A stretch of DNA of 64,000 nt from Kryptolebias marmoratus. Its lineage: Eukaryota; Chordata; Actinopteri; Cyprinodontiformes; Rivulidae. The notes below the pieces were generated by a model. The model ran no database searches and was not told the origin of the DNA. It was given only the letters and a program-made list of their open reading frames with translations. The translations under genes were made by a program, and so were the position numbers. Below, piece by piece: positions 12,466 through 23,689 of this stretch. Positions within the stretch are counted from its first letter, which is position 1, and each line of letters opens with the position of its first letter. The stretch lies in assembly GCF_001649575.2 (NCBI RefSeq), contig NC_051450.1, positions 17,295,959 through 17,359,958 on the forward strand, written 5' to 3'.

Positions 12466-13214
12466 ATCCATGGCCACACTCTAAAGCCTTAATGTCAGTA
12501 ACTCCTTTTATACACTTTATTTATATTTTTTCTTTCATACAAACACAATAATATTTTAGTTGCAATAAAAACATTTATTAGTTGATTTGGATACATTTGT
12601 TCTATTTGTTAGCGCGCCCATTTAGTAACAAATGTGTTTGTCAATTTAATTTGTTGCTTAAAATTAACTTTGTGTTTGTTTTTGCCGGTACTTACCTGCC
12701 TTGGAGTTGCCAGACAAAAGATTGGGGCCAGGGCTCAGCAGGTTCAAATGCTGATTGGACTGCACCACTAGTTCCTGCTGGCGAGGGGAATTTGTAGTTT
12801 CTTTGTCTAGATAAGTTTCTGTATTTTAAGTAAATATGAGTGTTTAAAGTTTAATATTTTGGGTTTTCATTTTTGGGTCTTTAGTTTAGCCAAACTTAGC
12901 TGTGCTGTTATTTGTTTTGTGTTGTTTGTAATTGTATTCTGTTTAGTTACCCCTATTGTGTCTTAATTGGTCTGATCAGCCAGTATATAAACCCCTGTGT
13001 GTCATTTCTTAAAAAAAAGGTCAGTATGTTTGTTTGTGCAGCCAGGGTTTGCATCTTTTTGCCTCAGTTCAGTTTTTGTCTTTTTTGACCTCTTTTATGA
13101 GCTCAGTTTGTCTTTTTGTTAGTTATAATTGTTGGGTTAAAATAAAAGAGACTATTTTTCTAATATCTCCTGTGACTCCTCCTATTTTAACTCGGTCCTT
13201 CACAGTTATGAATT
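12466..13214. other. stretch without a supported gene
   Basis: T- and G-rich DNA with short frames at 12582-12797 and 13034-13228 that have no recognisable domain. Nothing else seen. Confidence 0.45.
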
Positions 13215-13762
13215 ATTACCAGTTGTAGAAAGCTGTTTACACAATCTCAGTTTGGAGAAACAGAAATTATTTCTGACAGGATTAACAAGCTACCAGTTTG
13301 TCCCCGTGAAGCAAAACTAAGGTGGACTTCTGCCATTTTAAAATGACTCTAATCTCAATATTTTGCAAACCATTACACTTTTGTTAGTTTTGCATTTTAT
13401 GATTACTCTGATATAAAAATGCTATTCCTGCAGGAAGTGCCACAAGCTGCATTGGAAGTGCTACAGGTTGTTGCTGCTGAAGCAGTTTGTGCTCGCAACT
13501 AACCAAAGAATTCAGTGTAATTACCCATGTAATGCAAAACTGATGGAGATGGAAAGGTTTATAAAAGAGCGTTTGCATGGACTTCTATGAGATTTTTGAG
13601 ACTGAAGTTACTTTAAGACAACAGCAATCCACTTTGGTCTCTGTCCCGTTCAGCTCAGCTGTTAACTGAGGTTGTTTAGAGCTATCTACAACAGATAAGA
13701 TATTATTGTTCATAACCTTTCCGAAGAACCCCACTTTATAAGATCTGAACTATTCTTTTAAA
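13215..13762 (+). repeat. repeat B, copy 3
   Basis: Shares the CTCAGTTTGGAGAAA block, the ACAGCAATCCACTTTGGTCT block and the right terminus (CATAACCTTTCCGAAGAACC, then CACTTTATAAGATCTGAAC). The left terminus is missing. Confidence 0.8.
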
Positions 13763-15597
13763 GCAGTCTTTTCAATAGCCTCTGCAGGCTCATATCATTG
13801 CACTGAGGACTAGCCTTTTTATGGGGACAAGAAGAAACAATCTATTGGTAACAACCTCAGGGGCAATAAGATATACATATTTTATCTTTTCATTTCATTG
13901 CAAGGAGTTGGCAGACTACTACATATTAATAGCCAATAGATTGGCAGGCTTATTGTGTCTTTGGTTTATTGTTGGCCTTCTGCAGTAATAGATTATCATT
14001 CAGGACAAAACATGCCACAGCAAATTTTGTGCCTACTCTATTAGACTCCTTAACACAAGAGTTTTATTGGTTTTATTTGTTAAAATACATATATTTCAAA
14101 TATTTTTGTGCCATGAATATTTTATTCTAATGTAGGCATTTATCCTTCGGAGTTATTTAAACCTTTTTTTATGCCATTTATTCTAAAGTGTTTTGTGCAG
14201 TGCTTTACATAATTGATGTGTTCAACACAAATTAAGTTCCTATTGGGGGGGGGGGGAGAATCAGGCCATCTGCAAGTTTTGCTTGCTGTAATCAGGCTGC
14301 TTGGTCCAAATGAAAATTTGCAGATTCTCAAATCAAACATGTTTGAGGTACTTGATGCTTTGCTTGTAAAAGAAAAGGTGGCAGATGTGTTTAAATGCAA
14401 AGAGAAAAAAAATAGAAAGAGAGTCAGTGAAAGCAAGTTGTTGTGTTTTCAGAAGAAGCTAAATAAAACATTTTTTCTGAGGGTTTTAGTGAAGACTCGT
14501 CACTGCCAAGTGAAGTCACAAGCTTGAATCCTGCACTTAGAATGAAAAGCAACACAACATTGATTTTTATGGGTCTTACATTTAAAAAGCTGCCTGCAGC
14601 AAATTCTGCACCAATGGTGCCATCATTTCGTGGGACACTGATGTAGTTTTCAAGAGAAAGGATTTTTTTTAAAAGTGCAAGATTCAAGATTCTTTGGTGC
14701 CAGAGAACTTACACATCTTTATAATACCAACTTAAATAAACTGAGCCTTTAACCATCTTTGGAATGGCAACATATTATCAGGAACCGGTAGAGCATGAAG
14801 GTTTAATGTTTTATTAGAGTATTACAGAAATTAAATTATTTTTGTTGACAAAAAGGAATGTTTCAACGGGAACATGTCAATTTGATGTGTAGCTCTCTCA
14901 GCCATGTGGAGAAAATCGAGGATATTTGTGTTTTTTGCAATGCTGTTGGTCCTCCCTTCTTTCACTGAGGAGAACAGTACAATTTTCGTTCCTCAAATGC
15001 TCTCTGTGGGTACATAGCCTGCCCTGGAGCTCCATGTGGACTTTTCTTCTAGGACAAAGCAGAGATGTGATTTGATGCTGCTCCGTTTCCTTTGTGGCCT
15101 TGTATTTTTTTTGCAGTTGCATGATGCTGTGAATAGTGATAAAAGGCCTGCTAGTTTCATTGGGCAGTCTGTGATTTGCTGGGGTTAGACAATCAGGGCA
15201 GCTTCTCTCTGCACAGACCTTCAGGAGCTGCTGATTGCCTTCTACGAGGCAACTAGTAAAAGAATTTATGGTTGCCATTCTGGTCAATTTCTAACTTTTC
15301 TTTCTGATCATTATATATAACTAAAATAACAGAACATCATCTTTATCATGTGGAAGTGGAGGTTTTGATAGATGATGTGGTGCTTAAGTAAAGTCAATAT
15401 TTTGCTGAAACTGAACATCCACGTGCTTTGAACTTTGTCTTAATGAGTAATTTTCATGCCAGAATTTCACATTTGTTTTGCTTTCTCACAACAAAAACAG
15501 AAAATTATATACATTTAGTGCAACTTTTTTGGGAATTCAGCCATATCAATTTTTTTTATATAAATTTTTCCACTTCAGACATGCAAATTATTATCAT
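13763..15597. other. stretch without a supported gene
   Basis: AT-rich DNA with a run of 12 G at 14245-14256. The minus-strand frame at 14898-15287 (129 codons, Cys- and charge-rich, starting MTRMATINSF) is the longest here but is not recognised and has no supporting signals. Confidence 0.45.
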
Positions 15598-16310
15598 TTT
15601 GCCTGAAAGGCAAAGGTGGAAGATAATGTTTTTTGCCTGTGTCTGTGTGTTTGTGTATCTGTTACTAAAATGTGTCATGAATCCCACTCGATTACCTTCC
15701 CAGAAGGTAATCATTGGCTGCACATCTACAACTGATTAACTTTTAGAATCAACCCAATTCAAGATGGCCGTCATAGCTAATCATTAGACAGCACAACAAA
15801 AGGCTATAGCTCAGTCAGTTTTACAGTCACTGAGCTAAAATTTGTTTTACTGGTGGCTTAAAGCAGTGGTTCCCAAACTTTTCAGCTTCCGACCCATAAA
15901 ATAACAGTGACAAAGGTGTGTGACCCCATCTGTTGGCTGTTTAAATATCCAAAAGTACTAATGATCCTATTAAATAAGGGCATAATGGCAACACAAACGG
16001 TCTTATCATCCATTTTGCTATTTTTTTAAATCATTAAATGACTTTTATTTCAATTCTATGTAATAATTATGAAGTAAATATATCATAAAATCTGGGTTTT
16101 TAAATTGTAACTTGATATCTGGAGATGATTTAAGGACCCCTACTTGGTGTTGGGTGACCCACATTGGGGTCCCGACCCCAACTTTGTGAATCATTGGCTT
16201 AAAGTAACTCCCAAGTCTGAGCGTGCGCACATGATCTTAGTCTAAACCTGTGGCAGTGAAAGGCGCCGGGCGATATGCATTCCCCCTGGGACTGCTCGGC
16301 CTTTAATTTA
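15598..16310 (-). repeat. repeat A, copy 4, split by a hAT element
   Basis: Inverted copy: TG-rich end at about 15640, AACCCAATTCAAGATGGCCG block, then an inserted element (15864-16196), then the head GGGCGATATGCATTCC and GGCCTTTAAT. Removing the insert and one 8-bp duplication rejoins the family sequence. It abuts the kcnb2 promoter region. Confidence 0.85.
15864..16196. mobile_element. hAT-type non-autonomous transposon with 8-bp target duplication
   Basis: 333 bp flanked by a perfect direct repeat GCTTAAAG (15856-15863 and 16197-16204), the duplication length of hAT elements. Imperfect terminal inverted repeats: CAGTGGTTCCCAAACTT at the left and, read inverted, CAATGATTCACAAAGTT at the right. 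It has no coding capacity. The GTGACCC...GGGGTC motifs recur in the copy at 34016. Confidence 0.9.
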
Positions 16311-16611
16311 TATCATTTAAAAGTGAAAATACGCCCCCCCAAAAATAAATTGTAGTCTTTTTCTTGTGATCGGCTCCAACCTGCTGCCCGGTGCTGATTG
16401 GGTCTGTGTGCTGCGCGTGGTGCAGCCTGTGCGCGCGCGCCTCTCCTCTGTAGTAACCAGCGGGACACTCCGCAGTTCGCTCATCCCGCTTCACGTCCGC
16501 ATTGATTCAGCGAGCCCGTCTTCTGCAAGCTTTTAGGAGTGAGTGAGTGAGGAGGAGGAGGAGGAGGAGGTGGGGAAGGAGGAGGGGGACTCTTGTTTCC
16601 CCAGTGTTCCG

Positions 16612-16641
16612 ATGGCTAAACGGCTCTGGCTGTCCATGTGA
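16612..16641 (+). promoter_or_regulatory. upstream ORF 1 in inferred kcnb2 leader (9 codons)
   Basis: An ATG at 16612 opens a nine-codon frame (MAKRLWLSM) closed by TGA at 16639. If the first exon extends this far upstream, the frame lies in the mRNA leader before the channel start and could reduce initiation there. There is G at +4. Leader membership is inferred. Confidence 0.3.
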
Positions 16642-16718
16642 TCGCTTCTGAATCAGAGGTTGTTGGTTTTTTTTTTTTTTCTTCTTCTTCATCATCATCA
16701 TCTCTCATTTTCATCACG

Positions 16719-16775
16719 ATGCGGGACGCGCGATCAGAGCTCCGCGGAGAGCTCCGTCCAGCCGTATCCGCTTAA
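16719..16775 (+). promoter_or_regulatory. upstream ORF 2 in inferred kcnb2 leader (18 codons)
   Basis: An ATG at 16719, with A at -3, opens an 18-codon frame rich in Arg and Glu that ends at TAA 16773. It lies wholly inside the inferred exon 1 and so before the channel start. Its peptide is not recognised. A role as a translational brake is inference only. Confidence 0.35.
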
Positions 16776-16838
16776 CTACAGGGGGATCCCGGCTCCCTTT
16801 TCATCCTCCTCTCCCTCAGAAACCAGAGGAGAGTTTGC

Positions 16839-17700
16839 ATGCAAAGGGTGGTCTACCGCGGCAAGGTGAGATTTATGCTTTCCACACCGTTTTCTGCGTC
16901 TAACATGACTTTAAAACTGAGTCAAAAGCGAATTTGTGGGCTGATACTGAATGTAGGTGGACTGGGCAGTGATGTTGTAGTGTAACAGGTATGCTGCAGT
17001 ATTTGCTGTTTAAATCAAAACAGATGTATAGATTAAACGATTTATTTTCTATTTTACTTTCCACATCAACACATTTTATACATTTAAATTGTAAAATTAT
17101 CAGACCCTATAGTACATTTGTATTTAAATCAGGCAAATATAATTAGAATTTGCTCACAATGCCCCTTATCATGAGTAAAATAGTCTTATTTCTGATTAAA
17201 ATCACTCTCCACTTTTAAAAAAAGTGAATAATTGTTTGAATAGTCTGCAAAGGGTGTAAACAAATTCCTGGCAGGAAGTTTTACACGAGAGGAAATATGA
17301 AAATGTTGTAAAAGTAAATGAGATAAGACTCCAGGAATCTCTGCCACACATGCATCCTCTGTCCAGATAGTTTCTCTGCACACAGAGTGGGGCTCCAGCT
17401 GACCAAAACAAAGAAACTGTGCCAGGCTAGAGAGCAAAGCCATTCATATTGACTGTTAAAACAAAATCATTGATTGTGTCTAACTCCAACAAAGAAATGT
17501 GATGAAAGGGATCGATAACGCTGTGCACCAGTCAGAACTTTTGACTGACGTTTGTTGTTACCAAAGACTGTTTACCACTTCTGTTTGGATGCTGAAACAT
17601 GTTTTTCAATGGTTTTTATTTGCCACTGTCTTACAGCCTGTCTCCTTTGTTTCCTCAGCCATGGATGGACTTGCCTAAAAAAAGATTCAACAATAGCTGA
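16839..17700 (+). promoter_or_regulatory. splice-created upstream ORF 3 spanning exon 1 / exon 2 (23 codons)
   Basis: An ATG at 16839 is followed by nine sense codons that end exactly at the exon 1 donor (16865). Joining to the acceptor at 17658/17659 keeps the frame open for 13 more sense codons and ends at TGA 17698. The frame therefore exists only in spliced RNA; the span given includes intron 1. The ATG context is weak (T at -3, C at +4). If the alternative acceptor at 17636 is used, the frame stays open but ends at TAA 17676. Splicing is inferred from consensus sites. Confidence 0.3.
16866..17658 (+). other. kcnb2: kcnb2 intron 1 (inferred, within 5' leader)
   Basis: The stretch starts GTGAGA and ends with a pyrimidine-rich tract and TTCCTCAG at 17658. 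A second usable acceptor, CTGTCTTACAG, ends at 17636. Inside it is AT-rich, with no coding signal; overlapping minus-strand frames at 17186-17443 look like chance. Boundaries are inferred from splice consensus and from the position between the CpG-rich region and the coding exon. Confidence 0.55.
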
Positions 17701-17767
17701 AAAGTTTTAGACTTCTTTTTTTTTTCATTCTTTTTCTTTTTGTCTGTAAGTCTCTCCTCCGTTCATC
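17659..17767 (+). promoter_or_regulatory. kcnb2: kcnb2 5' leader in exon 2, with 5-codon upstream ORF
   Basis: This is the untranslated part of exon 2 before the start codon at 17768. It holds a short frame, MDGLA, at 17661-17678 whose ATG has G at +4 and, after splicing to CAAG, G at -3, which is a strong context. It ends 89 bases before the channel ATG, so re-initiation would be possible. A T-rich tract (about 17714-17750) follows. Confidence 0.6.
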
Positions 17768-18352
17768 ATGGCTGAAAAGATCGGAGCTGCTGGACCTAAA
17801 CCCAACAATGTCCGAACTGCGCCCCCGCTGCCCCCCGAGCCGATAGACATCATCCGCACCAAAGCTCGCTCCCGCCGAGTCCGCCTTAACGTAGGGGGTC
17901 TGAACCACGAGGTTCTCTGGCGGACCCTGGATCGGTTACCCAGGACCCGGCTCGGCAAACTCAGAGACTGCAACACCCATGAGTCCCTGATGGAGATTTG
18001 CGACGACTACAGCCTGAACGAGAACGAGTACTTCTTCGATCGGCACCCGGGGGCCTTCACCTCCATCCTGAACTTCTACCGCACGGGCAAGTTGCACATG
18101 ATGGAGGAGATGTGTGCCCTTTCCTTTGGTCAGGAGTTGGACTACTGGGGGATTGATGAGATCTACCTGGAGTCGTGCTGTCAGGCCCGATACCACCAGA
18201 AGAAAGAGCAGATGAACGAGGAGCTGCGGAGGGAGGCTGAGACAATGAGGGAGAGGGAGGGGGAGGGAGAGTTTGATAACACCTGCTGCCCAGATAAGAG
18301 GAAGAAACTGTGGGATCTCCTGGAGAAGCCCAGCTCCTCTGTGGCTGCCAAG
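17768..18352 (+). CDS. kcnb2: Kv2.2 potassium channel, first coding exon (N-terminus and T1 domain)
   Basis: This exon encodes the first 195 residues of a delayed-rectifier Kv2 channel alpha subunit, a plasma-membrane K+ channel of neurons and muscle. The T1 domain is cytoplasmic and directs tetramer assembly. Residues 38-138 form T1: it opens with [14 protein letters not shown] (41-54), continues through the [12 protein letters not shown] block (86-97), and contains the HX5CX20CC zinc-site pattern of non-Shaker Kv channels (H110, C116, C137, C138). Residues 139-195 are the charged T1-S1 linker ending SSVAAK. The start at 17768 has a strong context (A at -3, G at +4), and the MAEK beginning plus GLNHEV are recalled as Kv2.2-like, whereas Kv2.1 has GLAHEV. 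The exon ends AAG|GTAGGA in phase 0, the conserved Kv2 intron position before S1. Reading past the donor adds only five residues before a stop. The linker carries one extra residue in a purine-rich GEGE stretch (165-168). The rest of the protein is outside the window. Assignment to Kv2.2 rather than Kv2.1 is probable, not proven. Confidence 0.96.
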
Positions 18353-21300
18353 GTAGGAATCCGAAACTGAAAGCGAGATCGCACCCTCTCGATCTCACAT
18401 TTCCCGCTCGCAATCATAGCTCAACACGCTCCGGTTGCATAATAACACATAGCAGGCATGCTTGTTAAAGAACAACTCCCACATGAACTGTAAAACATGA
18501 GTTCATCGGTCTGAATTTTGTACAGCCAGTAGGAGCATTTGTTAGGGGTTGTCAATAAACATCTTCATGAGTGCAAAGGGAGAAAAGATAGGATATATGT
18601 GAGCAGAAATGAAAACAAAAAAGGGTTTGGAAACATTATTTGTTTGTGCTTTAGATTATTTTGTTTATATATTGTCAGTATACACAAGATGTGCTTCTCT
18701 CTAGATCTGATTGTGAGCAAAAGAAATGATGGGATGATGGCAAAAGGTTGTCACATGACTAATAATTGATTTGCATCATTTAAACTGCTGAATCAGTTTG
18801 TAAAATTTTCGTTTCACACTCATTCGAAGGTGACAAAACTTCTTTCACTTCCCTGTACGATTCCCACTCTGACTCAGTCCAAGACATGTCAGTCTCGATG
18901 AAATCCAGTTACTGACATTTAACATTGTTGTCCTGGGTCCTTATCTTCTTTCTGTGCAGTGCTGGGATTGTATTCCATGTCTGCAAATTACAGACACAAA
19001 GCGTTTTATCTGTGATCGAAGTAACATCATCCCTACTGAGTGATAAACACAGCTCTTGGTGTCCTGTCTGTGCGTGGTGGTGAATCATTTGTGACCCTTT
19101 CCACTTCAAAGATTGTATCATTGCTTGTAAACCATGCTGGATTCAATTTCAGACCAATGGTGCTCAAATATTATTAGGCTGTTAATATTTTAAAAGGAAA
19201 AACAAAACAGTAATGGGTCTAAATGCAAGGGATTCAGCTCTGTTGTTATTGGCTATTATATGCAATTTCCCTCCTTCCTGTAAGATTGGCTTGTTTTTCC
19301 ATTAATCAACCAGTAATGACGACTGACAAGGATCCTGCTTGAGCTTGAAATCTGCTTTCGACCCTTAAAGGGAAGCTGTGTGCCATATGAATTAATTAGA
19401 CAAAGACTGCCAATACTTAATTTAGGCAAACTCAGGCAGCAGCAGTTGAGTAATTTGGTATGCTGCTGTTGCGTGATATTCAAAGTGATTTACTCTTCAA
19501 TACAGTTCTGTTAGACTCCAGACACATCTCGCTGACCTGTACACTATTATGTGGGGGAAACCCTTGATTCATTTAAGAGAAATTCTATTCTAGGTCAAAT
19601 TGCATTACCATTTTTGCTGACAGCCCTGTGAAGAGAACTTGACTAAGACTCTGATAGTTCAGTCTATCACAACTGAAAGAACCTTTCAGTGCAGAGCACT
19701 ATGGTTGCTGGACTGTCTTATGGCAGCTCCCTGAGGTCAGGGAAGCCTTTTTACATGGCACGCATCAGGCAGTGAGGTTTTTTGAAAACCCTCAACTAAA
19801 GAAATGCCATTACTAGGCTGACGTGCAACCATATGCTTTCATACAAGGTCACTTAAGCCCTTTGTCAAATGCAATCAGCCTTGGGCACCGACATGTCCCT
19901 CTCCCTTTTCTACCACGCAGTCTCCATCAATTATTAGAGCTGGTTCTGCTGCTTTATGCCACCTAAAGCCCTTTTGGCCCCAGATGAAGGTTAAGCATGA
20001 AAGAACTGACCTTTTCAACAGGGTCAATAAAACTACGATTTAATTTAAGGCGCGCATGCCTTGGGAGTGTGGACTGAAAAGATGAAACCTCGGCGACCGT
20101 CGTACCAAAGGTGGTGGCTAAAAGCCACAAGTGACGCAGGAGAGTTAGAAGAAAAAGAGCTTGGCAGAAGAATGGCTTGACTGACGTAATAGATGCAGTC
20201 ATGTAAGTTAGGCTCAGGTTGCTGAGCTTGACGTTTGCAAACTTTTTTTCAGTGAATTATGAATGAAATGGGCAAAGCTGCAGGGGCTTCTTTGTGTTCT
20301 TGTGTAAATTGTGGTTAAGTGCTTCATTGTGTGAGGAATAAGGGGGAGCAGAGAGATCATTGTGTCTAGGACTCCCAGGTGATTGGTTTGTTGTAAAATA
20401 GGGTTAAAGAAAATAATTAGAAGCTCGTCAAACTTTGAGGCACATTTTGGCTAAGTACAAAAGAGATCAGGGTTGCCCAAGTGGCAAATTGTTGAGTGTG
20501 TGAAGACCATTATGCACCGTTTTTGAGTCTACTTATTTGCTGGCTTTCCTGAGGAAATTGCACACTGTTTTGTGGGTCCTGCTTCCCCAAAATGCGCACA
20601 ACTATTTATGGATTGTGCAGGCAAGAGTTTTATGCTGATCAGCTAAAACATTTTGATCACTAACAGGTACAGTAAATAATAATCATTTTGCTACAACACA
20701 GTGTCCTCTAAATGATGATATTCACACAGTTATTACGTTGACGCTCTCCACATGTTAACAGCAATATCTTACAGACATAGCTGTGCAGTCAATTGTGCTT
20801 CAGAATGGTTCTATGAAATAAAAAAGATGTTCACCCTGTCATTAAACCACCCTGAAATCAAACGAATGGGGTCTTGTGGCATCTTGTTGGAAACAAACTC
20901 GGTCCAGAGAGCCCATCTCACAACCTACAGAGTATTTTCTTCACGTCTCACTGACAGATGCTTCAGGAACCACCAAATGTCCTGTTTTTATACCATTTAA
21001 AGCCTTCACACACATACTCAAGCACCATAGTTGTAGTGTCAGTTAGGAATTAGTTAAGATAGTTTGTGATTGGATGTTGGAAGGGAAATTAAGATTTGGC
21101 CAACATGTAGCTTACAGGTGCTGAACTTCTCTCACAAGCTATTTCAATTCAAACTGCAGAACTTAGTGACCTTGAAATTTAACACGAAAAGCCTTTGTCC
21201 TAATAAGTTTTAGTTTTTGTTAAAATTAGTTTTAGGTTTTGGTAAAATTTCGCATTAGAGGTGCAACATTTTTGTTTAGAAGGAAGCACTAGAGTTTAGT

Positions 21301-21663
21301 CAGATGGATCTGAGCCGCTGTGAACGTTTTTGTTTGCGATGAGTCACAAGTGTCGTTATACGGCAAATGCATTTAGCACAAGCTTATTCGAGGAAGTCGT
21401 TTCCAAATTACATCATTGCTACAAAAATTTTAATCTCCATGACCCTTACTTAAACATATTTTTGTGTAAATGCACTTATGCAAAGATGGATCCCGGTGTG
21501 TGGAACTGTACCTTTGAAGCTCACATTTTCTTTATCCAGTGTACTTCAGTGTCTCAAATGATTTGTGTGTGTATTGTGTGTGTGTTTGCATAAACATGAG
21601 AGCAGATGTGTGTGTGTATATACAACAATGAAATGTTTTCTACCCGGGAAGTAATGTAGTGAG
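18353..21663. other. intron stretch, no repeat family or gene recognised
   Basis: Intronic, moderately AT-rich. Short frames on both strands (for example minus 18909-19121 and 19963-20202) have no recognisable domain. TG-rich patches near 21567-21622. Nothing else is supported. Confidence 0.5.
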
Positions 21664-22418
21664 AGCTCTAAAGAGATAGTTCAGATCTTTTATAGTGAGA
21701 TTTTATGAAAATGTTAATAATAATCCCTTACAAAAAAATCCCACGAAATTCACATGTGATCACATGTGATTCCCCTTTTCCACATGTGGTTCACATAATC
21801 CACAAAAAAATCAGATATTTCCACATGTTATTCCCATTTTCTACATGTGGAAATGTGATCACATGTGAAAGTCACATGTGATTTTCATGGGATTTTTTTG
21901 TAAGGGATATCTTACCTGTTGTAGATAGTTCTTTGAATGAACTCAGTTTGGAGAAATGTCTTAATTCTGTCTAGATTGCCAAACTAATCGCTAGTCCAAG
22001 CTGGAACAAGACCCAAGTGGGTTGTAAATCTGATAGTAGTTTATGCAAACACTATTTATAAACTGTCAAAACATTGTCAGTTTTTTATTACAATGTTATT
22101 CTAGCTGAAATGATGATGATTATCCTGTCAGAATTGCCCTACTCTGCACCAGAATTGCTACAGCTAGCTGCTATTGATGCTATTTCTATGCGCAGAACTG
22201 TTGTGCCAAAGTAACAGTAAAGTAAAGCTTTATAAAACAGTTTTCACGTGAACCGCTCTGAAATTGTTGCGATTGGAGTTATTTTAAATGGCAGTGATCC
22301 ACTTTGGGTTTCACCCTTCTTTGAAGTTATTTAAAAATCTAGCTTCACCAGGTACGATAATTGTTCATAACCTTTCCACAAACCCCACTTTGTAAGAGCT
22401 CTCACTTTACCAGAAGAG
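21664..22418 (+). repeat. repeat B, copy 4 (near full length, split by a MITE)
   Basis: Left terminus AGAGATAGTTCAGATCTTTT at about 21671, right terminus CATAACCTTTCCACAAACCC with CACTTTGTAAGAGCTCTCAC near 22367-22405. The body has the CTTACCTGTTGTAGATAG, TCAGTTTGGAGAAA and GGCAGTGATCCACTTTGG blocks. The insert at 21725-21906 interrupts it. Confidence 0.85.
21725..21906. mobile_element. palindromic MITE nested in repeat B
   Basis: 182 bp with terminal inverted repeats CCCTTACAAAAAAATCCCA and TGGGATTTTTTTGTAAGGG, perfect over 19 bp. The rest is also largely self-complementary, with many CACATGTG palindromes. AT stands on both sides (21723-21724, 21907-21908), and removing the insert with one AT restores the repeat B sequence AATAATATCTTACC. 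No coding capacity. Confidence 0.88.
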
Positions 22419-23689
22419 CCACTTTTTTTTCTTTGGATCATAATTTGATTCTTATTTGTAGCCTTTATACCATGTTTCCATGTTCAAAACTAACATTAGC
22501 TTTATTATGATATATTATTAAAAATGGTGACTTTCCAAATAATAGTAATACAAAATCTACATCTTTAACACAAGTGAAAGTTTTACTGCTGCAAACCTTT
22601 TAGGATGTCTTGTCAATATTAGCCGGCCCTAGAAAATAATGGATTTGAAGCATTTTAAAGAGATCAATCTTTCTTTCTGTTCTTCCACCTTCCCTGCCTA
22701 GTCAGCCAGCCACACACCCCCCACACTTAGGCCATGTCTAGCCTTGTTTTTGCTCTTAATGTGGATTTGCACCATTACTCTCCCCATTATCTAATAAGCT
22801 AGTCTAGCTTGTGGAAATAAGCAATAAGACTGCATGGGTGCAGTCCTTTGCTGTTCAGTCCTGCCACGCTTGGAAGCAGCCGGAGTCAGTCCACTACAAA
22901 CACTGTCAGCATGCTGCTGTGCCGTAACTCCATTGCACCGTCTTCAGATCTCAGCAGACTGCCTCTTTCCAATCGCCTGTTGTTTTCTGCCAGCTTTTAG
23001 CGCGCCGAGGCAAGCCTCATGTGTACACCAATGTCGATTCTGACAGCCAACAAGTCCAAGATGAGGGGAAACATGAGTGTGTGTCCTTTAGTCAGCAAAA
23101 CGTCCAATGGGCTCTTCAGTGTGTGGATCAAAATCAAGCAGACTTTCTTTGATTTTTTTTTAAATTGTACAAGTTGTGGCAAGCTTTTAGAAATTTCAAT
23201 GAATACACCATTGCATTTTTAAAGAAGAACTACCTTAATCTTGTTTGCCAGTTTTATTGAACTATTGTTTTTGTTGTTTGGTGTCTTTACATTCCAGTAT
23301 GATTTTTTTTTAACCTTTAGCAAGTTGCCATGATCCAGAGTTTAGGAAGAGTGCACCTTCTCTTCTCTAGTTTTCTAGTTATGTAACCCTTCCAACAGGC
23401 TTCTAATCAGTACAGCCAAGCATTTAGGCAGTGGCACCTAAATCCTCTTTACTCGCATTCATAATCAGATAAGAGAACCTCCTAGATTATAGGTGGCATG
23501 AGTTCTTATGGCCCCTGAATTGAAGCAGCATTATTTATCATGTGGATGTTCCAGGACACACTTAAACCCAGTCCCTCATATACCATGGTCTTAATTTTCT
23601 GTTACTGATGATAAAATGCACATTGTTATTTCCACTTGCAAATAACCACAAAGTTGAATGTAAATGACTGTCTAATGTGAAACTGAAGT
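22419..23689. other. intron stretch without a supported gene
   Basis: Mixed composition; a slightly GC-richer pocket lies at about 22830-23060. Frames 22834-23043 and 23019-23222 show no known domain. Confidence 0.45.

Larger units (their letters stand above)
16311..16865 (+). promoter_or_regulatory. kcnb2: kcnb2 CpG-rich promoter and inferred non-coding exon 1
   Basis: GC and CpG content rise sharply here against an AT-rich background (for example the GCGCGCGCGC run near 16432 and many CG steps to 16865). The region ends at a near-consensus donor, CAAG|GTGAGA, with the intron starting at 16866. It is 0.9 kb upstream of the kcnb2 start codon on the same strand, so it is read as a CpG-type promoter merging into a non-coding first exon. 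No clear TATA box stands at a sensible distance, so the transcription start cannot be fixed. Within it are a GGA tract (about 16550-16571), a T run at about 16666-16680 and CTT/CAT triplets, all low complexity. Repeat A4 abuts its upstream edge. Exon structure is inferred from splice signals only. Confidence 0.6.

Noticed and set aside
14898..15287. Minus-strand 129-codon frame, the longest outside kcnb2 and the 2667 frame
   Set aside because: No recognisable domain, no splice or poly(A) context, and one such frame in 64 kb is expected by chance.
16507..16701. Minus-strand Lys/Leu-rich frame over the promoter region
   Set aside because: Generated by the GGA, T and CAT simple repeats of the inferred first exon.
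18353..18370. Extension of the kcnb2 frame by five codons to a stop (200-residue protein)
   Set aside because: The extension lies beyond a strong phase-0 donor at the known Kv2 intron position. A truncated T1-only protein from intron retention is possible but unsupported.
18057..18413. Minus-strand frames of 78-118 codons over the kcnb2 coding exon
   Set aside because: They are antisense shadows of a strongly conserved coding exon with high GC; their text is low-complexity Ser/Pro-rich and matches nothing I know.
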